55,537 bases of DNA from Metabacillus lacus (GCF_009674805.1 NZ_WKKI01000024.1:1-55537), one strand, 5' to 3'; positions 8,606-19,637 are shown, counted from the stretch's first letter. Notes: generated from the letters alone by a model not told the origin. Made by a program: numbers and translations.

Positions 8606-8633
8606 AAAAAGGGCACTCCCGAGAGGAGTGCCC
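8604..8633 (-). terminator. Terminator of abrB (reads on - strand)
   Basis: GGGCACTCC (8611-8619), loop CGAGA, GGAGTGCCC (8625-8633). The A run at 8604-8610 becomes a U run on the - strand, so it terminates abrB transcripts. It lies directly after the rsmI stop. Confidence 0.8.
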
Positions 8634-8641
8634 TGAAAGGG

Positions 8642-8679
8642 GAACAACAAAATGTCAAAATGTTGTTCTTATTATTTTT
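8642..8679 (+). terminator. Probable rsmI terminator (reads on + strand)
   Basis: GAACAACA (8642-8649) pairs with TGTTGTTC (8661-8668) across an 11-nt loop and is followed by TTATTATTTTT. It overlaps the last codons of convergent abrB. Confidence 0.6.
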
Positions 8680-8953
8680 GAACCATAGAATTTTGGATTT
8701 CGCTAAGAATTTGCTCTGCACCTTCACGGCTAAGAATAAGCTTGCCGTTTGCAAGTGTCATATTATCATCTGATACTTCTCCTGTTACGTGGCAAGTCAT
8801 ATTTGGCTTATATTTTTTAAGGATGATTCTTTCATCATCTACATAAATTTCAAGAGCATCTTTTTCTGCGATTCCAAGTGTACGACGAAGCTCGATAGGT
8901 ATAACGACTCTGCCCAGCTCATCAACTTTACGTACAATACCTGTAGATTTCAT
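8672..8953 (-). CDS. abrB: Transition-state regulator AbrB
   Basis: The 93-residue protein is nearly identical to B. subtilis AbrB as I recall it. The N-terminal swapped-hairpin DNA-binding domain has GIVRKVDELGRVVIPIEL at residues 5-22 and one cysteine (about 54); the C-terminal multimerisation domain follows. As a tetramer it binds many promoters and represses stationary-phase functions (competence, sporulation, antibiotics) during growth. AGGAGGAG lies 9 nt before the ATG. It is the only - strand gene of the window. Two Spo0A boxes lie in its promoter, so Spo0A~P is expected to shut it off. Confidence 0.97.
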   Translation of the reverse strand: MKSTGIVRKVDELGRVVIPIELRRTLGIAEKDALEIYVDDERIILKKYKPNMTCHVTGEVSDDNMTLANGKLILSREGAEQILSEIQNSMVQK

Positions 8954-9001
8954 TATTGTCTACTCCTCCTGATTATAATATCTTATTGACTATATAAAAC
9001 T

Positions 9002-9030
9002 AGTATATATAGTTCGTCATTATTCGACAA
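9002..9030 (-). promoter_or_regulatory. abrB promoter with two Spo0A boxes
   Basis: On the - strand, TTGTCG (9030-9025) and TATACT (9007-9002) are 17 bp apart. Two perfect TGNCGAA Spo0A boxes overlap it: TGTCGAA at 9029-9023 covering the -35, and TGACGAA at 9019-9013 in the spacer, 10 bp apart, one helical turn. This is the layout known from B. subtilis abrB, where Spo0A~P represses. Confidence 0.85.
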
Positions 9031-9252
9031 AATTCTACTTACCTTATAAGAATATCAAGGTTTCCAATAAACGTCAATCATTAAATCTTGAATAATATGT
9101 GTACAAACATTGTCATAGCAAGAACTCTGCCATGGCTGAATTCCTCTTTACCAATACCCCTTTTTTTCCTGAATAAACATTTTTAAGTAAATAGTAATAG
9201 TATACATTATCTAACAAATTGACAAATGATACAAATGAATTATTTTTTCTCA

Positions 9253-9281
9253 TTCGACAATAAACCAATCAAAATTCGACA
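9253..9281 (-). promoter_or_regulatory. Distal pair of Spo0A boxes between abrB and metS
   Basis: Two further perfect TGTCGAA sequences on the - strand, at 9259-9253 and 9281-9275, 22 bp (two helical turns) apart. They lie about 230 bp upstream of the abrB promoter and about 100 bp upstream of the metS promoter candidate. The boxes are seen directly; occupancy by Spo0A is inferred. Confidence 0.5.
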
Positions 9282-9360
9282 CAGCTTTTCCAGTTTACTA
9301 GTAACATTATATATATTCTGTCGCTTATTCCATTTTTTGTCCATCGATATGTATATTTTC

Positions 9361-9388
9361 TTGATATTAGGGGCTAAGATGGTATCAT
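9361..9388 (+). promoter_or_regulatory. metS promoter
   Basis: TTGATA (9361-9366), 16 bp, TATCAT (9383-9388). It is the only good sigma-A pair before metS and predicts a leader of about 80 nt. The rest of the 525-bp abrB-metS gap is AT-rich and holds the Spo0A boxes and a hairpin, but no gene. Confidence 0.6.
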
Positions 9389-9424
9389 ATGATTAGAACT
9401 TGTATTATTTGCGGTATACAAAGC

Positions 9425-9453
9425 GCTCTCGTCCATTAGGGCGGGAGCTTTTT
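9425..9453 (+). terminator. Terminator-like hairpin in the metS leader
   Basis: GCTCTCGTCC (9425-9434), loop ATTA, GGGCGGGAGC (9439-9448), then TTTTT. The stem is 10 bp with two G-U pairs. It sits between the promoter candidate and the metS ribosome-binding site, so it would end leader transcripts unless bypassed. No T-box sequence or S-box is visible. Confidence 0.65.
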
Positions 9454-9460
9454 CTACTAA

Positions 9461-11455
<1,995 letters not shown>

Positions 11456-11462
11456 TTTTGTC

Positions 11463-11511
11463 GAAAGAAGTGTTTCACGTGTAACATTATGTCAAACACT
11501 TCTTTCTTTTT
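11463..11511 (+). terminator. metS terminator
   Basis: GAAAGAAGTGTTT (11463-11475) and AAACACTTCTTTC (11494-11506) form a 13-bp perfect stem followed by TTTTT. The 18-nt loop contains most of a parS-like sequence. Confidence 0.75.
11471..11486. promoter_or_regulatory. parS-like site (Spo0J/ParB binding)
   Basis: TGTTTCACGTGTAACA differs at one base from the palindrome TGTTTCACGTGAAACA, which is within the Bacillus parS consensus (TGTTNCACGTGAAACA). ParB (Spo0J) loads at parS, spreads and recruits SMC to organise the origin region. The origin-proximal location fits. As far as I recall, B. subtilis also has a parS site near metS. Confidence 0.78.
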
Positions 11512-11603
11512 CATTAAAAAGAGAAAATGATTCAGAATTTGAAAGAGAAAAATACAAAAAAAGGTTTCATTACTTTAAAAAAGGGTAAGAAAGGATGAGC
11601 ACG

Positions 11604-12374
11604 ATGCTTTTTGATACTCATGCACATTTAAATGCCATTCAGTATAAAGAGGATATAGCAGAAGTGATTGACCGGGCTCTACAGGAGGGCGTTGAAACAA
11701 TAGTTGTAGTCGGATTTGATCATGAAACAATTGAAAAAGCCATCCAGCTTGCTGATGAGTACGAGTTTATCTATGCAGCTGTTGGCTGGCACCCTGTCGA
11801 TGCAATTGACATGACTGAAGAGGATTTAAATTGGATTCGTGAACTTGCAGCTCACCCAAAAGTGGTAGCTATAGGTGAAATGGGGCTGGACTATCACTGG
11901 GATAAATCACCTAAAGATGTACAGGCTGAAGTTTTCCGCAAGCAGATTGCGTTGGCAAAAGAAGTTAAGCTTCCAATTATCATACATAACCGGGATGCCA
12001 CAGGAGATGTGGTACAAATCCTAAAAGAAGAAGGCGCCGAAGAAGTAGGCGGCATCATGCACTGCTTCACAGGTAGCCTGGAAGTAGCTCAAGAGTGCAT
12101 TGAAATGAATTTTTACATATCTTTTGGCGGACCTGTCACATTTAAAAATGCCAAAAAACCTAAAGAGGTAGCAGCAGAAATTCCGATTGAAAAGCTTTTG
12201 ATTGAAACAGACTGCCCGTACCTGACACCTCATCCTTATCGCGGGAAGAGAAATGAGCCCGGCTACGTGAAGTTTGTTGCAGAAGAAATCGCAGAATTAA
12301 GAGGAGTTAGCTTTGAAGAAATTGCAAAACAAACTTCCGACAATGCAAGAAAACTATTCGGCATATCCCGATAG
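11604..12374 (+). CDS. yabD: TatD-family metal-dependent hydrolase YabD
   Basis: The 256-residue TIM-barrel hydrolase has the metal ligands of the family: FDTHAHLN (His6 and His8 if ATG 11604 is used), GEMGLDYHW with the bridging Glu, HCFTGS, and the late TDCPYLTPHP Asp. The family includes 3'-5' DNA exonucleases and D-aminoacyl-tRNA-deacylase-like enzymes; in Bacillus the precise substrate is not settled. ATG 11595 is an alternative start 3 codons upstream, but AAAGG abuts it directly; ATG 11604 has better spacing and fits homologues. It stands alone between the metS terminator and the yabE promoter. Confidence 0.9.
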   Translation: MLFDTHAHLNAIQYKEDIAEVIDRALQEGVETIVVVGFDHETIEKAIQLADEYEFIYAAVGWHPVDAIDMTEEDLNWIRELAAHPKVVAIGEMGLDYHWDKSPKDVQAEVFRKQIALAKEVKLPIIIHNRDATGDVVQILKEEGAEEVGGIMHCFTGSLEVAQECIEMNFYISFGGPVTFKNAKKPKEVAAEIPIEKLLIETDCPYLTPHPYRGKRNEPGYVKFVAEEIAELRGVSFEEIAKQTSDNARKLFGISR

Positions 12375-12538
12375 GGAATGTTGTCGCATGTTTGGTAAGT
12401 ATGTCCAAATTCCTTGTGAAAATGGGGAGTTCTACAAGTCTCCTCATTCGCATAGGATAGGTTTGTCGACAAGTCTTCCTTCACAAGCTGACAGTTTCGA
12501 AGCATAATAGGGATTACGTTGCGCAATTCCAGTGAGGG

Positions 12539-12567
12539 TTGACAGACAAATTTATACTCTATATAAT
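12539..12567 (+). promoter_or_regulatory. Consensus sigma-A promoter of yabE
   Basis: TTGACA (12539-12544), exactly 17 bp, TATAAT (12562-12567): a full consensus match. It decides the yabE start, since in-frame codons upstream of about 12575 would not be transcribed from it. Confidence 0.85.
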
Positions 12568-12597
12568 CACTCGGAGGAGAAGGAGGCGTTTTTCATA

Positions 12598-13827
12598 GTG
12601 AGTTTTAACAACTTGAAAAAGCTGTTTTCCGAAAAGATGAGCAAGACCAAACTTATTCTTTTTGCCGGCAGTTTGCTAGTAGTAGGATCGGGAACAGCTT
12701 ATGGTGCTCATGAGGCGACGAAGTCAAATGTGACATTGTCTCTTAATGGGGAAGAACAGGAAATAAGAACGCATGCAAGTACAGTAAATGACTTACTGGA
12801 GGACTTGAATATAGAAGTAAAGAAGGAGGATGCTCTTACACCTTCTGAACATGAACAAATCCAGAACGATATGGAGATTGTGTATGAGGCTGCCAGGCCG
12901 GTTGCCCTTTCTGTGAATCATGAGAAGGAGACAATCTGGACCACGGCGGAAACGGTAGAAGCCCTTCTGGAAGAGCAGCAGCTTGCTGTTACAGAACACG
13001 ATAAAATTCATCCCTCAGTGGATACTCCGTTAGAGGAGAAAATGACCATTGAAATTGAAAAAGCTTTTCAGCTTACATTGAATGTTGGCGGAAAAGAACA
13101 GCAGGTTTGGGCAACTTCGACTACTGTCGCTGACTTTTTGAAAGAACATGAGGTTGAACTTGGAGATCTAGACAAGATTACACCGAATTTGGAGCATCAT
13201 GTTACAAAAGATGATGTTATCGCAATAACAAGGGTAGAAAAAGTCACCGATGTAGTGGAAGAACCTGTTTCCTTTGCGGTTGTAACGAAGAATGACAATA
13301 CACTCAGCAAAGGAAAGCAAGAAGTGATTGAACAAGGGAAAAAAGGCAAGCTTGCGAGCCATTATGAAGTCATTCTTGAGAATGGAAAAGAGGTCTCAAG
13401 AACGCTTGTTAAAAAAGAGACCTTATCAGAAAGTGTGAATCGTGTAGTGGCAGTCGGTACAAAGCAGGAAGCTCCTGCTCTCGTTAAAACTGCAGCTGCC
13501 GCACCAAAAACGGTATCGAGAAGCAATGATTCAGTATCAAAAGAATTTTATGTAACGTCAACTGCATATACGGCATTTTGTAACGGGTGCTCAGGGATTA
13601 CTGCCACAGGAGTGAACCTGAGAGCGAATCCGGGTGCAAAAGTCATTGCAGTAGATCCAAGGGTGATTCCGCTTGGGACAAAAGTCCATGTAGAGGGATA
13701 CGGCTATGCCATCGCAGCAGATACAGGGTCAGCCATTAAAGGCAATAAAATTGATGTATTCTTCCCTGATAAATCAACAGCATATCGCTGGGGCAATAAA
13801 AAGGTTAAAATAAAGATATTGAATTAA
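12598..13827 (+). CDS. yabE: Cell-wall-binding protein YabE (Rpf-like, 3D domain)
   Basis: The 409-residue exported protein has a membrane or signal segment (about 18-37, LILFAGSLLVVGSGTAYGA), three DUF348 repeats (about 43-205), a G5 domain (about 205-290) and a C-terminal 3D domain with three aspartates (VDPRVIPLG, AADTGSAIKG, IDVFFPD). In B. subtilis YabE is a presumed peptidoglycan-remodelling autolysin (Sps/Rpf family) controlled by an antisense RNA under ECF sigma factors; I see no clear ECF promoter on the - strand here. I use GTG 12598, with AGGAGGCG 10 nt upstream, because the consensus promoter lies at 12539-12567. An ATG at 12637 is another possible start. Confidence 0.9.
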   Translation: MSFNNLKKLFSEKMSKTKLILFAGSLLVVGSGTAYGAHEATKSNVTLSLNGEEQEIRTHASTVNDLLEDLNIEVKKEDALTPSEHEQIQNDMEIVYEAARPVALSVNHEKETIWTTAETVEALLEEQQLAVTEHDKIHPSVDTPLEEKMTIEIEKAFQLTLNVGGKEQQVWATSTTVADFLKEHEVELGDLDKITPNLEHHVTKDDVIAITRVEKVTDVVEEPVSFAVVTKNDNTLSKGKQEVIEQGKKGKLASHYEVILENGKEVSRTLVKKETLSESVNRVVAVGTKQEAPALVKTAAAAPKTVSRSNDSVSKEFYVTSTAYTAFCNGCSGITATGVNLRANPGAKVIAVDPRVIPLGTKVHVEGYGYAIAADTGSAIKGNKIDVFFPDKSTAYRWGNKKVKIKILN

Positions 13828-13831
13828 TCGG

Positions 13832-13859
13832 CAGAGGGTTTTTATCCCTCTGTTTTTTT
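13832..13859 (+). terminator. yabE terminator
   Basis: CAGAGGG (13832-13838), loop TTTTTAT, CCCTCTG (13846-13852), then seven Ts. Confidence 0.85.
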
Positions 13860-13937
13860 CGTTATAATGGTTCAATAAAGACTTATACTGATTAGACGCA
13901 GAACCTGCTGATAAAGTTTCAGGCTTTGGAGGATAAA

Positions 13938-15399
<1,462 letters not shown>

Positions 15400-15461
15400 A
15401 TGCTCTTTTTTCATGTTAGCACCCGCCTGATGATAGTTGGTTTTCGCTTTTACTGCTTTTC

Positions 15462-15488
15462 ACACTTTTTTAATCTCCACATAGGCTA
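15462..15488 (+). promoter_or_regulatory. Likely sigma-K promoter of yabG
   Basis: AC at 15462-15463, 16 bp, then CATAGGCTA (15480-15488), a full match to the sigma-K -10 CATAnnnTA. yabG is a mother-cell sigma-K gene in B. subtilis. Confidence 0.55.
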
Positions 15489-15542
15489 GAAAAGGACTAA
15501 TGAAGGTCAGCGATTAAGCCAGTTTCTTTTTGGAGTGAGAAA

Positions 15543-16418
15543 ATGAAAATTAACATTGGAGATGTTGTTGCCAGGAAGTCATATCAATGTGACATATTGT
15601 TTCGCGTCATCCAAATACTACCCAGTCAAGCGGGCACTCTCGTGGCCGGCCTGTATGGAGAAGAAGTCAGGCTTATTGCTGATGCGGACTGCAGTGACTT
15701 GGTCATCATGGATGAACAGGAGAGAAGCAGCAGAAAAGTGAAGCAAGATGAGCTGCTTGAGCAGTCATTGTACCTGCTTCATCAGGATTACCAGCTGCTC
15801 AGAGAAAAGCAGGAATACTATGCAACAGGAAGCTACAGCCATAATGAGTCTTTTTTTCATATTCCCGGAAGGGTCCTTCATCTGGATGGAGATCCGGCCT
15901 ATTTAGAAAAGTGTTTAACAATGTATGAAAAGATTGGTGTACCCGTTTATGGTGTGCATTGCCATGAAAAGGAAATGGCAGACCGGATTGACAATTTGCT
16001 TGATAAATACCGTCCTGACATTCTAGTCATTACAGGGCACGATGCCTACTCAAAGCATAAAGGTGATATCAACGATCTGAATGCATATAGACACTCGCGG
16101 CATTTTGTTCAGACTGTTCGAAATGCACGAAGAAAAATACCAAGCCTGGATCAGCTGGTGATCTTTGCAGGTGCCTGTCAGTCTCATTTTGAATCACTGA
16201 TCAGGGCAGGAGCGAATTTTGCAAGCTCGCCTTCGAGGGTGAATATTCATGCCTTAGATCCGGTTTATATTGTTGCGAAAATCAGTTTTACGCCATTTGT
16301 TGAACGGATTAATGTATGGGATGTAATTAGAAATACACTCACAAGAGAAAGAGGGCTTGGAGGGATTGAAACAAGGGGAGTTCTCCGGACAGGGATGCCT
16401 TATAATCGAAAAGAATAA
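15543..16418 (+). CDS. yabG: Sporulation-specific protease YabG
   Basis: The 291-residue mother-cell protease trims coat proteins such as SafA and SpoIVA so that Tgl can cross-link the coat. It is recognised by ARKSYQCDILFR near the N-terminus, PGRVLHLDGDPAYL, GVHCHEKEM, ITGHDAYSKHKG, the FAGACQSHFES segment with a conserved cysteine, and GLGGIETRGVLRTGMPY at the C-terminus. Homologues have the same length. It stands alone, after a likely sigma-K promoter and before its own terminator. Confidence 0.94.
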   Translation: MKINIGDVVARKSYQCDILFRVIQILPSQAGTLVAGLYGEEVRLIADADCSDLVIMDEQERSSRKVKQDELLEQSLYLLHQDYQLLREKQEYYATGSYSHNESFFHIPGRVLHLDGDPAYLEKCLTMYEKIGVPVYGVHCHEKEMADRIDNLLDKYRPDILVITGHDAYSKHKGDINDLNAYRHSRHFVQTVRNARRKIPSLDQLVIFAGACQSHFESLIRAGANFASSPSRVNIHALDPVYIVAKISFTPFVERINVWDVIRNTLTRERGLGGIETRGVLRTGMPYNRKE

Positions 16419-16422
16419 CCCC

Positions 16423-16452
16423 AAACCACTTTAAAGGTGGTTTCTTTTTTTA
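16423..16452 (+). terminator. yabG terminator
   Basis: AAACCAC (16423-16429) pairs with GTGGTTT (16437-16443), followed by CTTTTTTT. Confidence 0.8.
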
Positions 16453-16460
16453 TATTTTTT

Positions 16461-16655
16461 GGTGAAATTCAACAAAATCTGCTTTCTTGCGCCGGGACTT
16501 TTGTTTACCGCAGCGAGGAAGGTGCGCCTCGGCAGTTCGTTTCTGCTGAAAATTATCCCGGAGCTTCAGTTTCCCTCTCTCAGTATTCTCAGCTGCGCCA
16601 TAAGGTGAGGCCGGGGGACACCTTGTGAAGAGTTACGAATGCATTTGAGTTTTCC
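16461..16655 (+). pseudogene. Decayed LysM-domain gene fragment
   Basis: A frame through this gap reads HKVRPGDTL at 16599-16625, then TGA at 16626-16628, then RVTNAFEFS at 16629-16655. A LysM domain typically starts H-x-V-x-P-G-D-T-L-W-x-I-A-x-x-F-G-V-S. Replacing the TGA by TGG (Trp) restores that pattern across both sides of the stop. The preceding stretch (CAGTFVYRSEEGAPRQF near 16488) is GC-richer than the surrounding intergenic DNA, like a former coding region. No start codon with ribosome-binding site remains, and the frame begins inside the yabG terminator. It is therefore a remnant, not a gene. The original protein is unknown. Confidence 0.5.
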
Positions 16656-16753
16656 TGCCTTTTCAAAATTTTTTTGAATTTCATACATATTATTATTTTA
16701 TATGTTCACAATATGAAAGGAGGAAAAAGAAGAATTTTGTTGAAAACATTTTA

Positions 16754-16783
16754 TTGACAATATAGTTTTTACACTGTTATAAT
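16754..16783 (+). promoter_or_regulatory. Upstream promoter of veg
   Basis: TTGACA (16754-16759), 18 bp, TATAAT (16778-16783): both hexamers at consensus. It precedes a second promoter by 41 bp. Confidence 0.75.
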
Positions 16784-16794
16784 TTAAATTTTAT

Positions 16795-16823
16795 TTGACT
16801 TCTCTGGGCTGTGGATGTATACT
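16795..16823 (+). promoter_or_regulatory. Main promoter of veg
   Basis: TTGACT (16795-16800), 17 bp, TATACT (16818-16823), ending 21 bp before the veg ATG. The B. subtilis veg promoter is among the strongest vegetative promoters known. Confidence 0.8.
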
Positions 16824-16844
16824 ATACATAGTGAGGTGGACGCA

Positions 16845-17105
16845 ATGGCTAAAACATTAACCGATATTAAAAGATCTCTAGACGGCAATCTCGGTAAGCG
16901 GCTAACACTTAAAGCTAACGGCGGTCGCAGAAAAACGGTGGAACGTTCGGGTGTTCTTGCAGAGACGTATCCAGCTGTTTTTGTAATTGAACTTGATCAG
17001 CAAGAAAATTCTTTTGAAAGAGTATCATACAGCTATGCCGACATATTAACTGAAACAGTAGAACTTACCTTCGAAGAATCTAACATAGCGATAGGCGGGC
17101 AGTAA
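16845..17105 (+). CDS. veg: Veg protein, biofilm/matrix stimulator
   Basis: The 86-residue protein is almost the same as B. subtilis Veg: [18 protein letters not shown] at the N-terminus, a conserved [11 protein letters not shown], and [14 protein letters not shown]. Veg stimulates biofilm formation by opposing SinR; the mechanism is not settled. I use ATG 16845 with GAGGTGG 6 nt upstream; the in-frame TTG start at 16815 overlaps the promoter -10. Two strong promoters and a terminator make it a highly expressed single-gene unit. Confidence 0.95.
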   Translation: MAKTLTDIKRSLDGNLGKRLTLKANGGRRKTVERSGVLAETYPAVFVIELDQQENSFERVSYSYADILTETVELTFEESNIAIGGQ

Positions 17106-17133
17106 CCAACAGGTTTACTGCTTTATTTTTTTC
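17099..17133 (+). terminator. veg terminator
   Basis: GCAGTAACC (17099-17107) faces GGTTTACTGC (17112-17121), followed by a T-rich tail. The stop codon lies in the stem. Confidence 0.7.
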
Positions 17134-17220
17134 TGATGATATAGAGTATACAGCAAAAGGGAGAGAGTATGACTTCTTCTCCCGCCAATGCTGCTGCAGT
17201 AATTTACATAAATTTCAGGC

Positions 17221-17249
17221 GATAAATGGACTCCTTTCTAATCACACTA
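17221..17249 (+). promoter_or_regulatory. Likely sigma-G promoter of sspF
   Basis: GATAA (17221-17225), 17 bp, CACACTA (17243-17249), close to the forespore consensus (gyATA, CATnnTA). A small hairpin GCCGC/GCGGC (17255-17272) follows in the leader. Confidence 0.5.
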
Positions 17250-17307
17250 TAAATGCCGCTTTGTTATGCGGCTTTGCATGCGGGATTCTGAAAGGAGCTG
17301 GATAACG

Positions 17308-17499
17308 ATGGGCAGACGCCGTGGAGTTATGTCAGAAAGCTTCAAATATGAGCTGGCGAAAGACCTTGGTTTCTATGAAACGGTAAAGAATGAGGGCTGG
17401 GGAGCAATTCGGGCCCGCGATGCCGGGAACATGGTGAAAAGGGCAATTGAGCTGGCGGAACAGCAGCTCGCACAGCAAAGTGAACATCGCTCAGAATAA
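17308..17499 (+). CDS. sspF: Small acid-soluble spore protein SspF (alpha/beta type)
   Basis: The 63-residue protein is a minor alpha/beta-type SASP that binds forespore DNA and protects it in the dormant spore. It has [20 protein letters not shown] at residues 2-21, [22 protein letters not shown] with the glutamate-containing region, and [15 protein letters not shown] at the C-terminus. ATG 17308 follows AAAGGAGCTGGAT. The longer in-frame start at 17266 lies upstream of the site. A strong terminator follows. Confidence 0.93.
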   Translation: MGRRRGVMSESFKYELAKDLGFYETVKNEGWGAIRARDAGNMVKRAIELAEQQLAQQSEHRSE

Positions 17500-17508
17500 A
17501 GAGGCAGG

Positions 17509-17535
17509 CCGGGCAAATTATGCCCGGTTTTTTTT
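17509..17535 (+). terminator. sspF terminator
   Basis: CCGGGCA (17509-17515), loop AATTA, TGCCCGG (17521-17527), then eight Ts. Confidence 0.9.
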
Positions 17536-17872
17536 ATTTCGACATGTTTCCGTCAGCGGCTCAGAAGGCAGTGTTGTAAAGGAAGACAGCCATTTTTTGA
17601 AGTGAAACAAGGTTTTTACTGCCTGAAAAACAAGTTTCTTGTCGATAATTGCGGCAGTATTCCTTATAATGTAGATAATTGCATTGAAACATGATTATAC
17701 TTGAGCGCAGAAATCCCGGCACCTTTTACATTTGCTGTCAGCAGCAATGAGCAGGAGATGCTGCGGCTGGTATTCCGGGCAGCTTATAGGACCGGTCCTT
17801 GAGCTGATTATAGTTTCTGCCCGCGTTGTGGTACAATGTGGATAAATTTGTTCGTTAGAGTAGGTGAAATCT
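17536..17872 (+). other. sspF-ispE intergenic region with promoter candidates
   Basis: This 337-bp gap holds no gene that I can support. It has a TTGTCG (17639-17644) 20 bp before TATAAT (17665-17670). It also has a CAGCAGC/GCTGCGGCTG pair near 17739-17770 that could fold, and TGG-TACAAT (17829-17837), an extended -10 sequence 36 bp before the ispE start. A perfect DnaA-box sequence, TGTGGATAA (17837-17845), overlaps the last base of that -10. Confidence 0.5.
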
Positions 17873-18742
17873 TTGCGCATTCTAGAAAAGGCACCGGCCA
17901 AAATTAATCTTTCCCTGGATGTACTATATAAAAGACCAGATAACTTTCATGAAGTAGAAATGATTATGACGACAATTGATCTTGCTGATCATATAGAGCT
18001 GACTGAACTGTCAGCTGATACGATAAAAATTATTTCTCATAACCGCTTCGTGCCTGATGATTACCGAAATTTAGCCTATCAGGCTGCAAAGCTGCTGAAA
18101 GAGAAATATCATATTAAAAAAGGTGTTTCCATCTCCATTAGCAAAACCATCCCCGTAGCTGCAGGGCTGGCGGGCGGCAGCAGTGATGCAGCAGCTGCGT
18201 TAAGAGGCCTGAATAAACTATGGAAACTTGGCCTTACACTTGACGAGCTGGCTGACATAGGCTCGGAAATCGGCTCTGATGTATCGTTTTGTGTGTATGG
18301 AGGAACGGCTTTAGCTACAGGCAGAGGCGAGAAAATACAGCATATCAGTCCACCGCCCCATTGCTGGGTAATCCTTGCGAAACCTACTATTGGTGTATCA
18401 ACAGCGGATGTTTATCAAAATCTATCTTTAGAGAATGTGAAGCACCCTGATGTAAAAGGTATGGTTCGGGCTGTTGAGAGCCAGAATTATGAAGAGATAT
18501 GCAGCTTGCTTGGCAATGTGCTTGAAAGTGTAACCCTGGAGATGTATCCAGAGGTAGCCATGATTAAAGATCAGATGAAGCGGTTTGGTGCTGATGCTGT
18601 TCTCATGAGCGGAAGCGGTCCGACCGTCTTTGGCCTGGTTCAATATGAGTCTAAAGTACAGAGAGTCTATAACGGGTTAAGGGGCTTTTGCGGCCAGGTC
18701 TTTGCCGTAAGAATGCTCGGGGACCAACATCAGCTTGATTAA
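17873..18742 (+). CDS. ispE: 4-diphosphocytidyl-2-C-methyl-D-erythritol kinase
   Basis: The 289-residue GHMP kinase phosphorylates CDP-methylerythritol in the MEP pathway to isoprenoids. [13 protein letters not shown] (about 5-17) binds substrate, and the ATP loop [15 protein letters not shown] starts at residue 94; [11 protein letters not shown] is the third GHMP motif. I take TTG 17873, giving MRILEKAP and a length identical to the B. subtilis enzyme, with TAGGTGA upstream; GTG 17864 overlaps that site. purR follows 55 bp later with its own promoter. Confidence 0.95.
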   Translation: MRILEKAPAKINLSLDVLYKRPDNFHEVEMIMTTIDLADHIELTELSADTIKIISHNRFVPDDYRNLAYQAAKLLKEKYHIKKGVSISISKTIPVAAGLAGGSSDAAAALRGLNKLWKLGLTLDELADIGSEIGSDVSFCVYGGTALATGRGEKIQHISPPPHCWVILAKPTIGVSTADVYQNLSLENVKHPDVKGMVRAVESQNYEEICSLLGNVLESVTLEMYPEVAMIKDQMKRFGADAVLMSGSGPTVFGLVQYESKVQRVYNGLRGFCGQVFAVRMLGDQHQLD

Positions 18743-18784
18743 AGACGTATATTAAGTTATATTATCTTTAAAACATTCGGATTT
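18735..18784 (+). promoter_or_regulatory. purR promoter and PurBox-like site
   Basis: TTGATT (18735-18740), 17 bp, TATATT (18758-18763). Just downstream AACATTCGGATTT (18772-18784) matches the PurBox AWWGTTCGGWWWT at 11 of 13 positions. B. subtilis PurR represses its own operon through PurBoxes, so autoregulation is likely. Confidence 0.55.
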
Positions 18785-18797
18785 TGGAGGTTATTCC

Positions 18798-19637
18798 ATG
18801 AAGTTTAGGCGAAGCGGCAGGTTAGTGGATATGACAAACTATCTATTACAGCACCCGCATGAGCTCGTCCCCTTAACATACTTTTCAGAAAGATATCAGT
18901 CGGCAAAGTCATCAATCAGCGAGGATCTAGGGATCATTAAGCAAACCTTTGAATCTCAGGGTATTGGATCATTGAATACGGTGGCTGGAGCCGCAGGCGG
19001 AGTAAGATTTGCTCCCGGTGTGAACAAGCAGGATGCTATGGAGGAAATCGGCAGGCTGTGCAGTATCATGGCTAATCCGGACAGGCTTCTCCCCGGAGGC
19101 TATCTTTACCTGACGGACATCCTGGGTGATCCTGTACTCGTTAATAGGATTGGCAGACTTTTTGCTGCTGTATTCTCAGATAGAAAAATAGATGTGATTG
19201 CCACAGTGGCTACAAAAGGAATTCCGCTTGCATATGCTGCAGCAAATTATTTAAGTGTGCCAGTGGTGATTGTGAGAAGAGACAGCAAAGTGACAGAAGG
19301 CTCCACTGTCAGCATTAACTATGTGTCCGGTTCTTCCAAACGGATTCAGACAATGGTGCTGGCGAAGCGAAGCTTAAAAGAAGGCTCAAATGTTCTGATT
19401 ATAGATGACTTCATGAAAGCAGGCGGAACAATCAACGGTGTTATCAGCCTGCTGGAAGAATTTCAGGCCAACGTGGCTGGAATCGGGGTTCTCGTAGAGT
19501 CTGAAGGAGCGGAAGAGCGCCTTGTTGATGAATACATTTCTATGGTAAAACTTACAGATGTGGATACAAAGGAAAAACAAATTCATGTGATTGAAGGAAA
19601 TTACTTTCAGTTTCTAAAAGAGCAGGGGGAGAAATGA
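18798..19637 (+). CDS. purR: Purine operon repressor PurR
   Basis: The 279-residue repressor has an N-terminal winged helix (about 1-75) and a C-terminal phosphoribosyltransferase-like domain with the PRPP loop [13 protein letters not shown] (199-211). It binds PurBox pairs before pur genes and is released by PRPP (and antagonised by ppGpp binding). It has no catalytic activity. GGAGGTTATT lies before ATG 18798. It overlaps ridA by the ATGA at 19634-19637, and a PurBox-like site precedes it. Confidence 0.95.
   Translation: MKFRRSGRLVDMTNYLLQHPHELVPLTYFSERYQSAKSSISEDLGIIKQTFESQGIGSLNTVAGAAGGVRFAPGVNKQDAMEEIGRLCSIMANPDRLLPGGYLYLTDILGDPVLVNRIGRLFAAVFSDRKIDVIATVATKGIPLAYAAANYLSVPVVIVRRDSKVTEGSTVSINYVSGSSKRIQTMVLAKRSLKEGSNVLIIDDFMKAGGTINGVISLLEEFQANVAGIGVLVESEGAEERLVDEYISMVKLTDVDTKEKQIHVIEGNYFQFLKEQGEK

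Noticed and set aside
12463-12472. TTGTCGACAA palindrome before yabE as back-to-back Spo0A boxes
   Set aside because: Each half differs from TGTCGAA at one base, and it lies 70 bp upstream of a full-consensus promoter that needs no activator.
12900-13250. ECF sigma promoter for an antisense RNA to yabE
   Set aside because: A TGTAAC is present on the - strand near 13200, but no CGTC follows at 16-17 bp.
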